Source: Flavobacteriales bacterium UBA5692 (lineage in GTDB: Bacteria; Bacteroidota; Bacteroidia; Flavobacteriales_D; Sanyastnellaceae). From it: DNA of 46,038 nt. Positions 32,678 to 40,395 of the stretch are shown here, piece after piece. Each line of letters opens with the position of its first letter. Within the stretch, counting starts at the first letter, position 1. The translations under genes and the position numbers were made by a program. The notes beneath the pieces are model-generated. The model was not told the origin of the DNA. It searched no databases and saw nothing but the letters and a program-made list of their open reading frames with translations. The DNA is taken from NCBI GenBank assembly GCA_002420235.1, contig DIHQ01000091.1, positions 1 to 46,038 of the forward strand. The letters run 5' to 3'.

Positions 32678-34450
32678 GAACCAATTTGCCACCACCTCCG
32701 CGTCTACATCCAAACCACCAGAAGGTGTTCGCTCAGATGTTGACTCCCAGCGGGCATGCGAGCCAAGTGGATGCCACCGCTGTGGCCACATTGGCGCTTC
32801 CGCACCATACAAGCCAAAACACGGCACGCCGAGGCCAGCAGCCATGTGCAATGGCCCGGTACTCGAAGCAATGAGTCCATCACACTCTGCTATCAGGGAA
32901 AGAAATTGCGTTAATGACAATTTACCTGTCGTATCCACCACATCGGGACATGGACCGAGCTCCCCAAGTAATGCTCTCCCCTCTTCAGCGGTTCCGGTCC
33001 AAAGTACACGGCACCCCCTCGACAAAAGAATCTCCATGCAAGCAAAATAACGCGCCAACGGCCAATTCGTAGCGCTATTGTTGGAGCCCGCATGCAAAAT
33101 CACATGCCGGCGACCCGGAACTATCCATTCTGCTCCGTCATCCACCTCGTTAGCAACAGTTAACCAAGGTTTTGAACTCAATTTCCCCCACTCATGCCAC
33201 ACAGTGGTATCCTCAGGAATGCTCCAGCCAGGTTGATTCAATCCAGGGGCGGGGTGCATGGACAGCGCAAGGTCCATTCCATGCCATGCTTCGTGCCGAC
33301 CGGATTCCCTCCTCGATGCGACGTTGTGAATATTCATGAACCGAGCAAAAGGCCAGCGGCGCCTCGTCCCGACGCGAACCGGCACACCTGAACGTTTGAG
33401 GAGGCGCGCAACCGTTAAGTCGGGAAACGCAAGTATCGCGGCATCATAAACCGACCAGTCCACTTCATCCGCGTTATCACATACCACCACATCATTCACT
33501 TTTACAGCAGCTCGTGCAACCGGCGCAGCATACGATTTCGTCAGAAAGTCTACTTGTAATTTCGGATTAACCGACTTCAAAAACCCTGCAATTGGGATGG
33601 TCACCGCCACATCGCCAATAGCGTCCGTTCGGCAAACGAGAACGCGCTGAATTTTGTTGCGCCCTTGCCGCCGTAGAGCACGTTTTATGAGTGCTAGATT
33701 GTGAATCTTGCGATATTTTTCTGCAGTCGCAAATGCACTCCAACGGGCAATGGTCCAACCCGTCGTTCCATCCCTCCAACCCCCTCGAAATATAGCGTTC
33801 TTCAACCACTGGAACCCCACTTTGATAGGGCGAATGGCAGGGAGAGCCAACCAATATTTACCCTGGTAAGTCTCAGCGGCTATATCTGAGAAATAAACAA
33901 TCTGACGCCGGTGATCATCAATGGAGTGGTAAGAGTAATGCAGTAAATCGCCTTTCAAAAATCCAATTTCGCCGACGCTTTTCAATTCCAACCGATCGTG
34001 TGGATTGTTTCCTCCCCACTTTGCGTTTCCTGCCCTCCACAATCGAAGTTTTGAATCGGGATACCATCCCCCATGGCGAACCCAACAGCCACAATACGAG
34101 GTCAGGCGGTTCATGCGGTAACCGTGAATGCCCAATTCAGGGGGCTCTGCTCGCAATGCGCAAATGGCCGCCGCCAATTCGGGGCTCAATGCTTCATCTG
34201 CATCCAAAGACAACAACCACAAACCCGTTGCCTGTTCAGCCGCCCAATTCTTCTGCTGAATGTGGCCTTCAAACGTATGGGTCAGCACCCGGGCACCGTA
34301 CTCCTTGGCAATGTCGACGGTCCGATCGCTAGACCCTGAATCCACAACCAAAACCTCATCGACCACACCCTTGAGGGAACCTAAGCAGCGCGCTAGGTTG
34401 CGTTCCTCGTTGTGGGCAATGATAACAGCTGATAAAAAATTAGGAGGCAT
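32645..34450 (-). CDS. Fused GT2 glycosyltransferase - GT9 heptosyltransferase-like protein
   Basis: A single 601-residue chain. Residues 1-260 are a WaaE/KdtX-like family 2 glycosyltransferase: LSAVIIAHNEERNLARCL, VDEVLVVDSGSSDRTVDIA and the metal-binding LDADEAL (Asp83-Asp85). Residues 267-595 are a family 9 (ADP-heptose LPS heptosyltransferase-like) domain: VLVCRTDAIGDVAVTIPI, VILHAGSNNSATNWPLARY, and the nucleotide-sugar site IASSTGPLHMAAGLGVPCFG. Together they point to two successive sugar transfers in LPS core or a related glycan at the inner face of the membrane. No frameshift or internal stop separates the halves. Convergent with and overlapping the ligase-like gene, divergent from purD. 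Confidence 0.88.
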   Translation of the reverse strand: MPPNFLSAVIIAHNEERNLARCLGSLKGVVDEVLVVDSGSSDRTVDIAKEYGARVLTHTFEGHIQQKNWAAEQATGLWLLSLDADEALSPELAAAICALRAEPPELGIHGYRMNRLTSYCGCWVRHGGWYPDSKLRLWRAGNAKWGGNNPHDRLELKSVGEIGFLKGDLLHYSYHSIDDHRRQIVYFSDIAAETYQGKYWLALPAIRPIKVGFQWLKNAIFRGGWRDGTTGWTIARWSAFATAEKYRKIHNLALIKRALRRQGRNKIQRVLVCRTDAIGDVAVTIPIAGFLKSVNPKLQVDFLTKSYAAPVARAAVKVNDVVVCDNADEVDWSVYDAAILAFPDLTVARLLKRSGVPVRVGTRRRWPFARFMNIHNVASRRESGRHEAWHGMDLALSMHPAPGLNQPGWSIPEDTTVWHEWGKLSSKPWLTVANEVDDGAEWIVPGRRHVILHAGSNNSATNWPLARYFACMEILLSRGCRVLWTGTAEEGRALLGELGPCPDVVDTTGKLSLTQFLSLIAECDGLIASSTGPLHMAAGLGVPCFGLYGAEAPMWPQRWHPLGSHARWESTSERTPSGGLDVDAEVVANWFLDRWGLPATE

Positions 34451-34521
34451 AGAGGTGTGCCGGGGGGATTACAATTCATTCGCAAGTTACTGCGGACAAA
34501 CAGGAAGTTTCTAACGAATGC

Positions 34522-34551
34522 TTGCACCCCCGTTTGAAGCCCTTAATTTTG
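34522..34551 (+). promoter_or_regulatory. Consensus Bacteroidota promoter for purD
   Basis: TTG (34522-34524), exactly 19 bases, then TAATTTTG (34544-34551): both elements match the TTG-N19-TAnnTTTG consensus perfectly. The purD ATG begins only six bases after the -7 element, so transcription would start at or within a few bases of the start codon. No PUR-box-like operator is recognised. Confidence 0.6.
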
Positions 34552-34557
34552 TTTGCT

Positions 34558-35844
34558 ATGAATGTACTTGTGTTGGGAAGTGGCGGGCGTGAGCATGCCA
34601 TTGCTTGGAAGCTTAGTCAATCGTCTATGCTGCGGAAACTGCACATAGCACCAGGCAATGGCGGAACGGAAGCGTTAGGCGAAATGGCCGACTTGGATCC
34701 CATGGATTTTGCGGCCGTGGAACGGTATGTCAAACGCCACCAAATCGGCTTGGTGGTGGTGGGAGCAGAAGCCCCGCTGGTGGCGGGCATTGCCGACTAC
34801 TTCGAAGCATCGACGAAAACAGATGTTATGATTGTTGGGCCCAAAAAGGAAGGGGCCATGCTTGAAGGGAGTAAAGAGTTTGCGAAAACCTTCATGCAGC
34901 GGCACAACATACCAACCGCCCGATACGCCAGTTTCAACCATACACAGATGAAAGAAGCCATTTTGGCATTGGATTCGTTCCAGCCGCCATATGTATTGAA
35001 GGCAGACGGTCTGGCGGCAGGGAAAGGTGTGGTCATTACGTCTTCGAAAGAGGAGGCTGCTCAAACGCTAGAGGAGATGCTGAGTGGCAAGGCCTTTGAC
35101 GATGCAGGCCGCACAGTGGTCATTGAAGAATTCCTTGAAGGAAAGGAGCTCAGCATGTTCGCTGTTACTGACGGATCAAGTTATCACTTGCTGCCTTCTG
35201 CTAAAGACTACAAACGAATCGGTAAGGGCGATACTGGACCCAACACAGGTGGCATGGGAGCGATATCCCCTGTTCCTTTTTTGTCAGAAGAATTCAAACA
35301 AAAGGCACTAAACCAGGTTATCATTCCGACCATCAAAGGGCTCGGAAAAGAGGGTATATCGTATAAAGGAGTCATTTTTTTCGGCCTCATCAAAGTAGGC
35401 AGCGATCCATACGTTATTGAATACAACTGCCGACTCGGAGACCCTGAGACCGAAGTGGTATTACCACGGTTAAAGAGCGACCTGCTTCACCTTTTCGAAA
35501 GCCTGTGTTGCGGGTTGCTGTCGGAATATGATTTAGTCACCGATGAGCGCGCTGCGACTACCGTCATTCTCGCCAGTGAAGGCTACCCCGGCAGCTATGA
35601 AAAAGGGCGTGAAGTCAGAGGCCTCGATGAAGTGGCGGACATCGACGGAATGGTATTTCACGCAGGCACTAAAACAAGCCGCCGTAAAATTGTCACCAAT
35701 GGTGGACGAGTCGCAGCGTTAACCGGACGTGGAAGCGACGTTGAGGAAGCGCTCAAGAATAGCTATAAACTAGCCGAAAAAGTCACATTTGAAGGAGCTT
35801 ACCACCGCACGGACATCGGTGCAGACGTTCTGAATTTGGCCTAG
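34558..35844 (+). CDS. purD: Phosphoribosylamine-glycine ligase
   Basis: GAR synthetase of de novo purine synthesis, an ATP-grasp enzyme joining phosphoribosylamine to glycine. I start at ATG 34558 (MNVLVLGSGGREHAIAWKL), giving 428 residues, the same as E. coli PurD; the frame is open 12 codons further upstream from a TTG, but that TTG is the -33 promoter element. Visible blocks are PGNGGTEALG, VVVGAEAPLVAGIAD, the ATP-grasp segments VLKADGLAAGKGVVIT and VVIEEFLEGKELSMFA, KRIGKGDTGPNTGGMGAISP and EYNCRLGDPETEVVLPRL. The sister gene purQ lies 1.2 kb downstream on the same strand. Confidence 0.96.
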   Translation: MNVLVLGSGGREHAIAWKLSQSSMLRKLHIAPGNGGTEALGEMADLDPMDFAAVERYVKRHQIGLVVVGAEAPLVAGIADYFEASTKTDVMIVGPKKEGAMLEGSKEFAKTFMQRHNIPTARYASFNHTQMKEAILALDSFQPPYVLKADGLAAGKGVVITSSKEEAAQTLEEMLSGKAFDDAGRTVVIEEFLEGKELSMFAVTDGSSYHLLPSAKDYKRIGKGDTGPNTGGMGAISPVPFLSEEFKQKALNQVIIPTIKGLGKEGISYKGVIFFGLIKVGSDPYVIEYNCRLGDPETEVVLPRLKSDLLHLFESLCCGLLSEYDLVTDERAATTVILASEGYPGSYEKGREVRGLDEVADIDGMVFHAGTKTSRRKIVTNGGRVAALTGRGSDVEEALKNSYKLAEKVTFEGAYHRTDIGADVLNLA

Positions 35845-35869
35845 AACGGGTATAATTTAAGTGAGCGGG

Positions 35870-36058
35870 TCAGGCGATTCCACCTTCATCCTTCGCCTTG
35901 GCGGTGTACTTCCTTTGCAGCCATAACCACAAAAACAACCCGCAAAACCCAAGTCCAATGACAGACATGTTGAATGGCGAACTCATCGGAACAAGAATGG
36001 TTTCAAATGTCCATTCGATAAATTTCGCAAGAGGAGTAATGATTTCTTGTGTGTTCAT
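35870..36058 (-). CDS. Small single-pass membrane protein (DUF6341-like)
   Basis: A 62-residue protein with an amphipathic N-terminus (NTQEIITPLAKFIEWTFETI), one transmembrane helix (about residues 31-48, MSVIGLGFCGLFLWLWL) and a basic then acidic tail (QRKYTAKAKDEGGIA). Size, topology and position beside purD and a DUF6427-like gene suggest the DUF6341 family of Bacteroidota; this is recognition by pattern only. It is convergent with purD (25-base gap) and divergent from the next gene (33 bases). The function is unknown. Confidence 0.6.
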   Translation of the reverse strand: MNTQEIITPLAKFIEWTFETILVPMSSPFNMSVIGLGFCGLFLWLWLQRKYTAKAKDEGGIA

Positions 36059-36091
36059 GCATCCTAATTTCGTAGCTAAAATACGTAACCA

Positions 36092-37030
36092 TTGATTTCA
36101 ATCCTCCGCTCCAATCAACCAATTGCGTGGGCTATCATACCGCTGACCATTTTTGGTGGACTGTTAGCACATTGGTGGGCGGGAACGCTAGACGAATTGA
36201 GCACGCTCGTTCACGGATTAGGACTGATGGGCGTGGCTTTTTTAGGACATCATATTTACATCAGTCGGCATGTAGTCGACAGAGGTGATTCGACCCTGGC
36301 TTGGCTGATTGTGTTGTGGTCCGTCACGTGGCTCAATCCTACCACATGGGTTGAAGGCCTCAGGACATGGGGAAGCCTTTTCTTAGTTTGCGCAAGTTTA
36401 TCCATGGCGCTTACCATGCACCGGCAATCGTCGACCAGTGGCATTCAATTCCGATCGGGGGCTCTTGCGGCATTTGCTATTGGACTCAACCCGAGTAATT
36501 GGGGTGTCTTCTTGGGTTTGGTTGCCATGCAAGTCAACCTGCGAACAGGCATTTTCAGGGAATGGGCCATGCTCTTCATTGGGGCAGCATGGGGAGGGGC
36601 CATTACCCTTGGTATGTTCTGGCTCATTCCAAGAACAATAAAAGCTGTTGACGTGACATCGTCCGCTACATTTCAAAGCAGCAGTTGGCTTCATTGGATG
36701 ACCCTCATCTGGGCAATTACTGGGGCAATTGTGCTGCTCCGCCGACAATCTTCATTAAATCTACGTTCACAAAATGCCCGTCTCAGTGTGCTGACTTTAG
36801 GTTGGTGCACTGCATTGGGCAGTATTTTCTCAATAGGGCCAGATGGCGGATTGGCCTTCGCCGCACTGCCTCTCTCCCCAACATTGGGACTCGCAATGGG
36901 GTTTACGTGCATTGGACTTGTGCCAAATCTGGAGCGTAAGCGGCGTATGGATAAGCCATGGCACGACGCCGTCTACTGGATGCTTGTTGGTACGGTGTTG
37001 GTTCTTTTTGTTCAGCGATTGTTGAACTGA
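36092..37030 (+). CDS. DUF6427-like polytopic membrane protein
   Basis: A 312-residue membrane protein with about nine hydrophobic helices, from a TTG start (ISILRSNQPIAWAIIPLTIF); no ATG exists near the beginning, and the N-terminal segment MISILRSNQP resembles the opening of DUF6427 proteins (typically MI-x-x-L-F/R-S-x-x-P-I). Helices include LVHGLGLMGVAFLGHHIY, WLIVLWSVTWL, SLFLVCASLSMALTM and a C-terminal AVYWMLVGTVLVLFVQRLL. No catalytic motif is visible and the function is unknown. Divergent from the small membrane protein, 27 bases before purQ. Confidence 0.6.
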   Translation: MISILRSNQPIAWAIIPLTIFGGLLAHWWAGTLDELSTLVHGLGLMGVAFLGHHIYISRHVVDRGDSTLAWLIVLWSVTWLNPTTWVEGLRTWGSLFLVCASLSMALTMHRQSSTSGIQFRSGALAAFAIGLNPSNWGVFLGLVAMQVNLRTGIFREWAMLFIGAAWGGAITLGMFWLIPRTIKAVDVTSSATFQSSSWLHWMTLIWAITGAIVLLRRQSSLNLRSQNARLSVLTLGWCTALGSIFSIGPDGGLAFAALPLSPTLGLAMGFTCIGLVPNLERKRRMDKPWHDAVYWMLVGTVLVLFVQRLLN

Positions 37031-37057
37031 ATTCCAAACAATCACGACCTTCGTGTC

Positions 37058-37750
37058 ATGAAATTTGGAGTGGTCACTTTTCCCGGATCAAATTGTGATA
37101 TGGATATGGTAAATGCGCTGAAGCACGATTTGGGGTTTTCTGTCGAAAAACTTTGGCATAAGGACCGCAACTTGCAAAAGGCTGACGTTATCGTTTTACC
37201 CGGTGGGTTCAGTTACGGCGATTACCTTAGGAGTGGAGCCATTGCTCGTTTTTCCCCGATTATGGATTCCGTCGCAGAACATGCAAAAAAGGGCGGACGG
37301 GTATTCGGCGTGTGCAACGGCTTCCAAATTTTGTGCGAAACCGGCTTACTGCCAGGAGCGCTGTTGCACAATGTGAGCCGCAAATTTATCTGCAAAAACG
37401 TCACTCTGAAACCCGTCTCAAGGACGGCACCAGTCTGTAGTGCGCTAGATGCTTCAATTCCAATAACCGTTCCAATAGCTCATGGTGAAGGCAACTACTT
37501 CATCGATGACAACGGGCTACGAGACCTTCAAGACAATGATCAAATCCTGTTCCAGTACTGTGATGAAAAGGGTGCTGTAAATGCTTGGTCCAATCCCAAC
37601 GGTGCAATTGCCAATATTGCAGGGGTAGCCAACAAGGGATTAAACGTTTTCGGCATGATGCCGCACCCCGAGCGCGCAACAAGCAAAGATTTAGGCAATA
37701 CCGACGGAAAGGGTATTCTGGCAGGCTTAGCCGCCCTAGTGACAGCCTAA
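37058..37750 (+). CDS. purQ: Phosphoribosylformylglycinamidine synthase, glutaminase subunit
   Basis: The small glutamine-amidotransferase subunit of FGAM synthase, 230 residues. It supplies ammonia to PurL, normally in a complex with PurS. The class I GATase triad is visible: Cys86 in RVFGVCNGFQIL, and the His and Glu in GMMPHPERA (about 202-210). VLPGGFSYGDYLRSGAIARF and PIAHGEGNYF are PurQ-specific. It is the separate-subunit version, not the fused 1200-residue PurL, so purS and a short purL should exist elsewhere. It lies 27 bases after the DUF6427-like gene. Confidence 0.93.
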   Translation: MKFGVVTFPGSNCDMDMVNALKHDLGFSVEKLWHKDRNLQKADVIVLPGGFSYGDYLRSGAIARFSPIMDSVAEHAKKGGRVFGVCNGFQILCETGLLPGALLHNVSRKFICKNVTLKPVSRTAPVCSALDASIPITVPIAHGEGNYFIDDNGLRDLQDNDQILFQYCDEKGAVNAWSNPNGAIANIAGVANKGLNVFGMMPHPERATSKDLGNTDGKGILAGLAALVTA

Positions 37751-37821
37751 AAATCCGTTTTTGAATGCGACTTGTAGCAAATATTGATCTTGTTCGCGCT
37801 GATGTTGAACATGATTGCCTT

Positions 37822-37829
37822 TAGATTTG
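37822..37829 (+). promoter_or_regulatory. Candidate -7 element for dxs
   Basis: TAGATTTG exactly matches TAnnTTTG and ends seven bases before the dxs ATG (37837). The nearest TTG upstream (37805-37807) is only 14 bases away, short for a -33 element, so support is partial. A 5-base inverted repeat (TGTTC/GAACA, 37791-37811) lies just upstream and could be an operator or chance. Confidence 0.4.
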
Positions 37830-37836
37830 TTTGACC

Positions 37837-39807
37837 ATGGAAGGCGAAAAAGCCATTACTTCAATGAATAACTATCCCGCTGGCCCACATCTGTCGCGCA
37901 TCGAAGTTCCTTCGGATTTACGCCAGCACTTCACTGTTGAAGATTTACCGGCAATCTGTGATGAATTGCGCAACTTCATTGTAGATATCGTTTCTGAAAA
38001 AGGAGGACACTTTGGAGCCAGCTTAGGCGTTGTAGAATTGACAGTGGCCCTGCATTACGCGTTTAACACCCCTGAAGATCAGTTAGTTTGGGACGTCGGA
38101 CATCAAGCGTACGGTCACAAAATTTTGACTGGGCGTCGCAATCAATTCCACACCAATCGTCAATATGGAGGTATTTCTGGCTTCCCCAAGCGAAGCGAAA
38201 GTGAATTTGACACCTTTGGCGTTGGCCATAGCTCTACCTCCGTTTCGGCTGCCTTGGGTATGGCCGTTGCGAGCAAGCTGAACGGACATTATGATAAAAA
38301 ACATGTCGCAGTCATCGGTGATGGAGCCATGACGGCAGGATTAGCCTTTGAAGGACTTAACCACGGTGGAGCGGAAGACGCCAACTTGCTAGTCGTATTG
38401 AATGACAATTGCATGTCTATCGACCCCAACGTCGGTGCGTTGAAGGAATACTTGACAGATATTACTACCTCAAAAGCCTACAACAAAGCCAAGGATGAAG
38501 TATGGCATCTGCTCGGACGCATTTCCAAATTTGGCCCAAATGCGCAATCCATTGTTCAAAAAGTTGAGGCCGCTGTAAAAACCGCCTTTCTCAAGCAATC
38601 AAACCTATTCGAATCCTTAAATTTCAGATACTTTGGCCCCGTGGACGGTCATGACGTCGAACACTTGGCGCAAATTCTGAACGATATTAAGGATATACCA
38701 GGTCCCAAGTTGCTTCACTGCGTGACTGTTAAGGGGAAAGGCTATGCACCGGCCGAAGAGGGGAGCGCGACCACCTGGCATGCACCTGGGTTATTCAACA
38801 AAAAAACAGGCGAAATCAAAAAGTCCGCTCCTTCACTGCCAAAGCCGCCGAAGTTTCAAGACGTTTTTGGCTATAGCATCATTGAGCTGGCCAAACAAGA
38901 CTCACGTATTGTTGGTGTAACACCAGCGATGCCGTCTGGCTGCTCCTTAAAGTACATGCTTGAGGAAATGCCAGACAGGGCATTTGACGTGGGCATCGCA
39001 GAACAACATGCCGTGACCTTCAGTGCCGGCATGGCTACACAAGGTAAAGTGCCATTCTGCAATATCTACTCTACCTTCATGCAACGTGCTTACGACCAAG
39101 TCATCCACGATGTGGCTATTCAAGACTTACATGTTGTCTTTTGCCTCGATCGGGGTGGTGTGGTTGGCGCAGATGGTCCAACCCATCATGGAGCCTACGA
39201 TATCGCTTACATGCGGTGCATTCCCAACATGGTCGTAGCAGCCCCCATGGATGAGTTGGAATTGCGCAATATGATGTACTCCGCATCTCAATTACACCAA
39301 GGCCCTTATTCCATTCGATATCCTCGCGGTGCAGGATCAATTGTTAACTGGCAACAGCCTTTTGAATCAATTGCCATCGGCCAAGGACGTCGATTGCAAA
39401 ACGGGAGTGACCTTGCCATTCTCAGTATCGGAGCAATTGGAACCCAAGCCACAAAAGCCTGCCAAGAATTGGGCGAACGAGGTATTTCAGCAGCGCACTA
39501 TGACATGCGCTTTGTCAAACCATTGGACGAAATCATGTTGCATGAAATTTTCAGTAAGTTCAAGCATGTCATAACACTTGAAGATGGTTGCATCATGGGT
39601 GGATTCGGAAGTGCAATTTTGGAGTTCATGGGAGATCAGGGGTACCACGCTCAGGTTCGCCGTTTGGGTTTGCCAGACCACTACGTCGAACATGGTACGC
39701 AAGCAGAATTATACGCCGAGAACTGCTACGACGCAGCATCCATCGTAGCTTGCGCAATCGAAATGACCGCACAAGTTGGCACGTCAGGTGTCATGCAGTC
39801 CGCCTGA
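37837..39807 (+). CDS. dxs: 1-Deoxy-D-xylulose-5-phosphate synthase
   Basis: Thiamine-diphosphate transketolase-like enzyme joining pyruvate and glyceraldehyde 3-phosphate, the entry to the MEP isoprenoid pathway and the source of DXP for PdxJ. About 656 residues from ATG 37837 (MEGEKAITSMNNY); a TTG two codons upstream is also open. Visible are GGHFGASLGVVELTVALHY, WDVGHQAYGHKILTGR, the ThDP/metal motif GDGAMTAGLAFEGLNHGG with NDNCMSI, the catalytic Glu in FDVGIAEQHAVTFSAGMA, and DRGGVVGADGPTHHGAYD. A complete protein, directly followed after nine bases by the DUF2480 gene. Confidence 0.96.
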   Translation: MEGEKAITSMNNYPAGPHLSRIEVPSDLRQHFTVEDLPAICDELRNFIVDIVSEKGGHFGASLGVVELTVALHYAFNTPEDQLVWDVGHQAYGHKILTGRRNQFHTNRQYGGISGFPKRSESEFDTFGVGHSSTSVSAALGMAVASKLNGHYDKKHVAVIGDGAMTAGLAFEGLNHGGAEDANLLVVLNDNCMSIDPNVGALKEYLTDITTSKAYNKAKDEVWHLLGRISKFGPNAQSIVQKVEAAVKTAFLKQSNLFESLNFRYFGPVDGHDVEHLAQILNDIKDIPGPKLLHCVTVKGKGYAPAEEGSATTWHAPGLFNKKTGEIKKSAPSLPKPPKFQDVFGYSIIELAKQDSRIVGVTPAMPSGCSLKYMLEEMPDRAFDVGIAEQHAVTFSAGMATQGKVPFCNIYSTFMQRAYDQVIHDVAIQDLHVVFCLDRGGVVGADGPTHHGAYDIAYMRCIPNMVVAAPMDELELRNMMYSASQLHQGPYSIRYPRGAGSIVNWQQPFESIAIGQGRRLQNGSDLAILSIGAIGTQATKACQELGERGISAAHYDMRFVKPLDEIMLHEIFSKFKHVITLEDGCIMGGFGSAILEFMGDQGYHAQVRRLGLPDHYVEHGTQAELYAENCYDAASIVACAIEMTAQVGTSGVMQSA

Positions 39808-39816
39808 CATAAAGCC

Positions 39817-40338
39817 ATGAAAAATTCCCTTCCGGAACCCATTCGGAACCGCGTCAATGAAAGTGGCCTCATTGCATTGGATTTGGATGAGTTGGCCCCA
39901 GACACTGCCGTGCGCAGCCTTGACCTCAGCAACTACTTAGAACAAGGACTGATTCTCCGTGAAAAACCGTTCAGATCGGCCATGGCTGATTTGAACGCTG
40001 CGGACTGGGAAGGGTGTGCTGTAGCGCTGCACTGCGCATCAGACGCTATTCTCCCAGATTGGGCCTGGATGCTAGCCACTTCTAAGCTGACCGCGCTTGG
40101 TGCACGCGTTTGTATTGGAGATGAAACCCGTGCTCGAGAGCGGCTGCTTCTCGACGCTATTAATGAACTCGAACTTGAGCCCTATCGGGACGGTCGGCTG
40201 GTTATTAAAGGGTGTGCTCAAGGGACTACCGCTGAAAGTCTCGCCCGCATCATTGAGCGTCTGCAACCTGTGGCCTTATTGATTTTTTACGGCGAGCCCT
40301 GCTCAACCGTTCCTGTGTACAAACGGCCGAAAAATTGA
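39817..40338 (+). CDS. DUF2480-family protein
   Basis: A 173-residue soluble protein with the DUF2480 pattern: NRVNESGLIALDLDELAP near the start, YLEQGLILREKPFRSAM, CAVALHCASDAILPDWAWML, DGRLVIKGCAQG and the conserved C-terminal YGEPCSTVPVYKRPKN. The family is widespread in Bacteroidota and uncharacterised; two conserved Cys residues (KGC and EPCSTVP) could be functional. No signal peptide or membrane segment. It starts nine bases after dxs and is probably cotranscribed with it. Confidence 0.85.
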   Translation: MKNSLPEPIRNRVNESGLIALDLDELAPDTAVRSLDLSNYLEQGLILREKPFRSAMADLNAADWEGCAVALHCASDAILPDWAWMLATSKLTALGARVCIGDETRARERLLLDAINELELEPYRDGRLVIKGCAQGTTAESLARIIERLQPVALLIFYGEPCSTVPVYKRPKN

Positions 40339-40395
40339 AAGCAATTTCGAACGGCAGGTGGTACATTGGGGACACGATCTAGGACTCATGCCCTC

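Noticed and set aside
34522..34557. TTG as the purD start codon
   Set aside because: The TTG is the -33 promoter element, and PurD proteins begin at the ATG giving MNVLVLGSGG.
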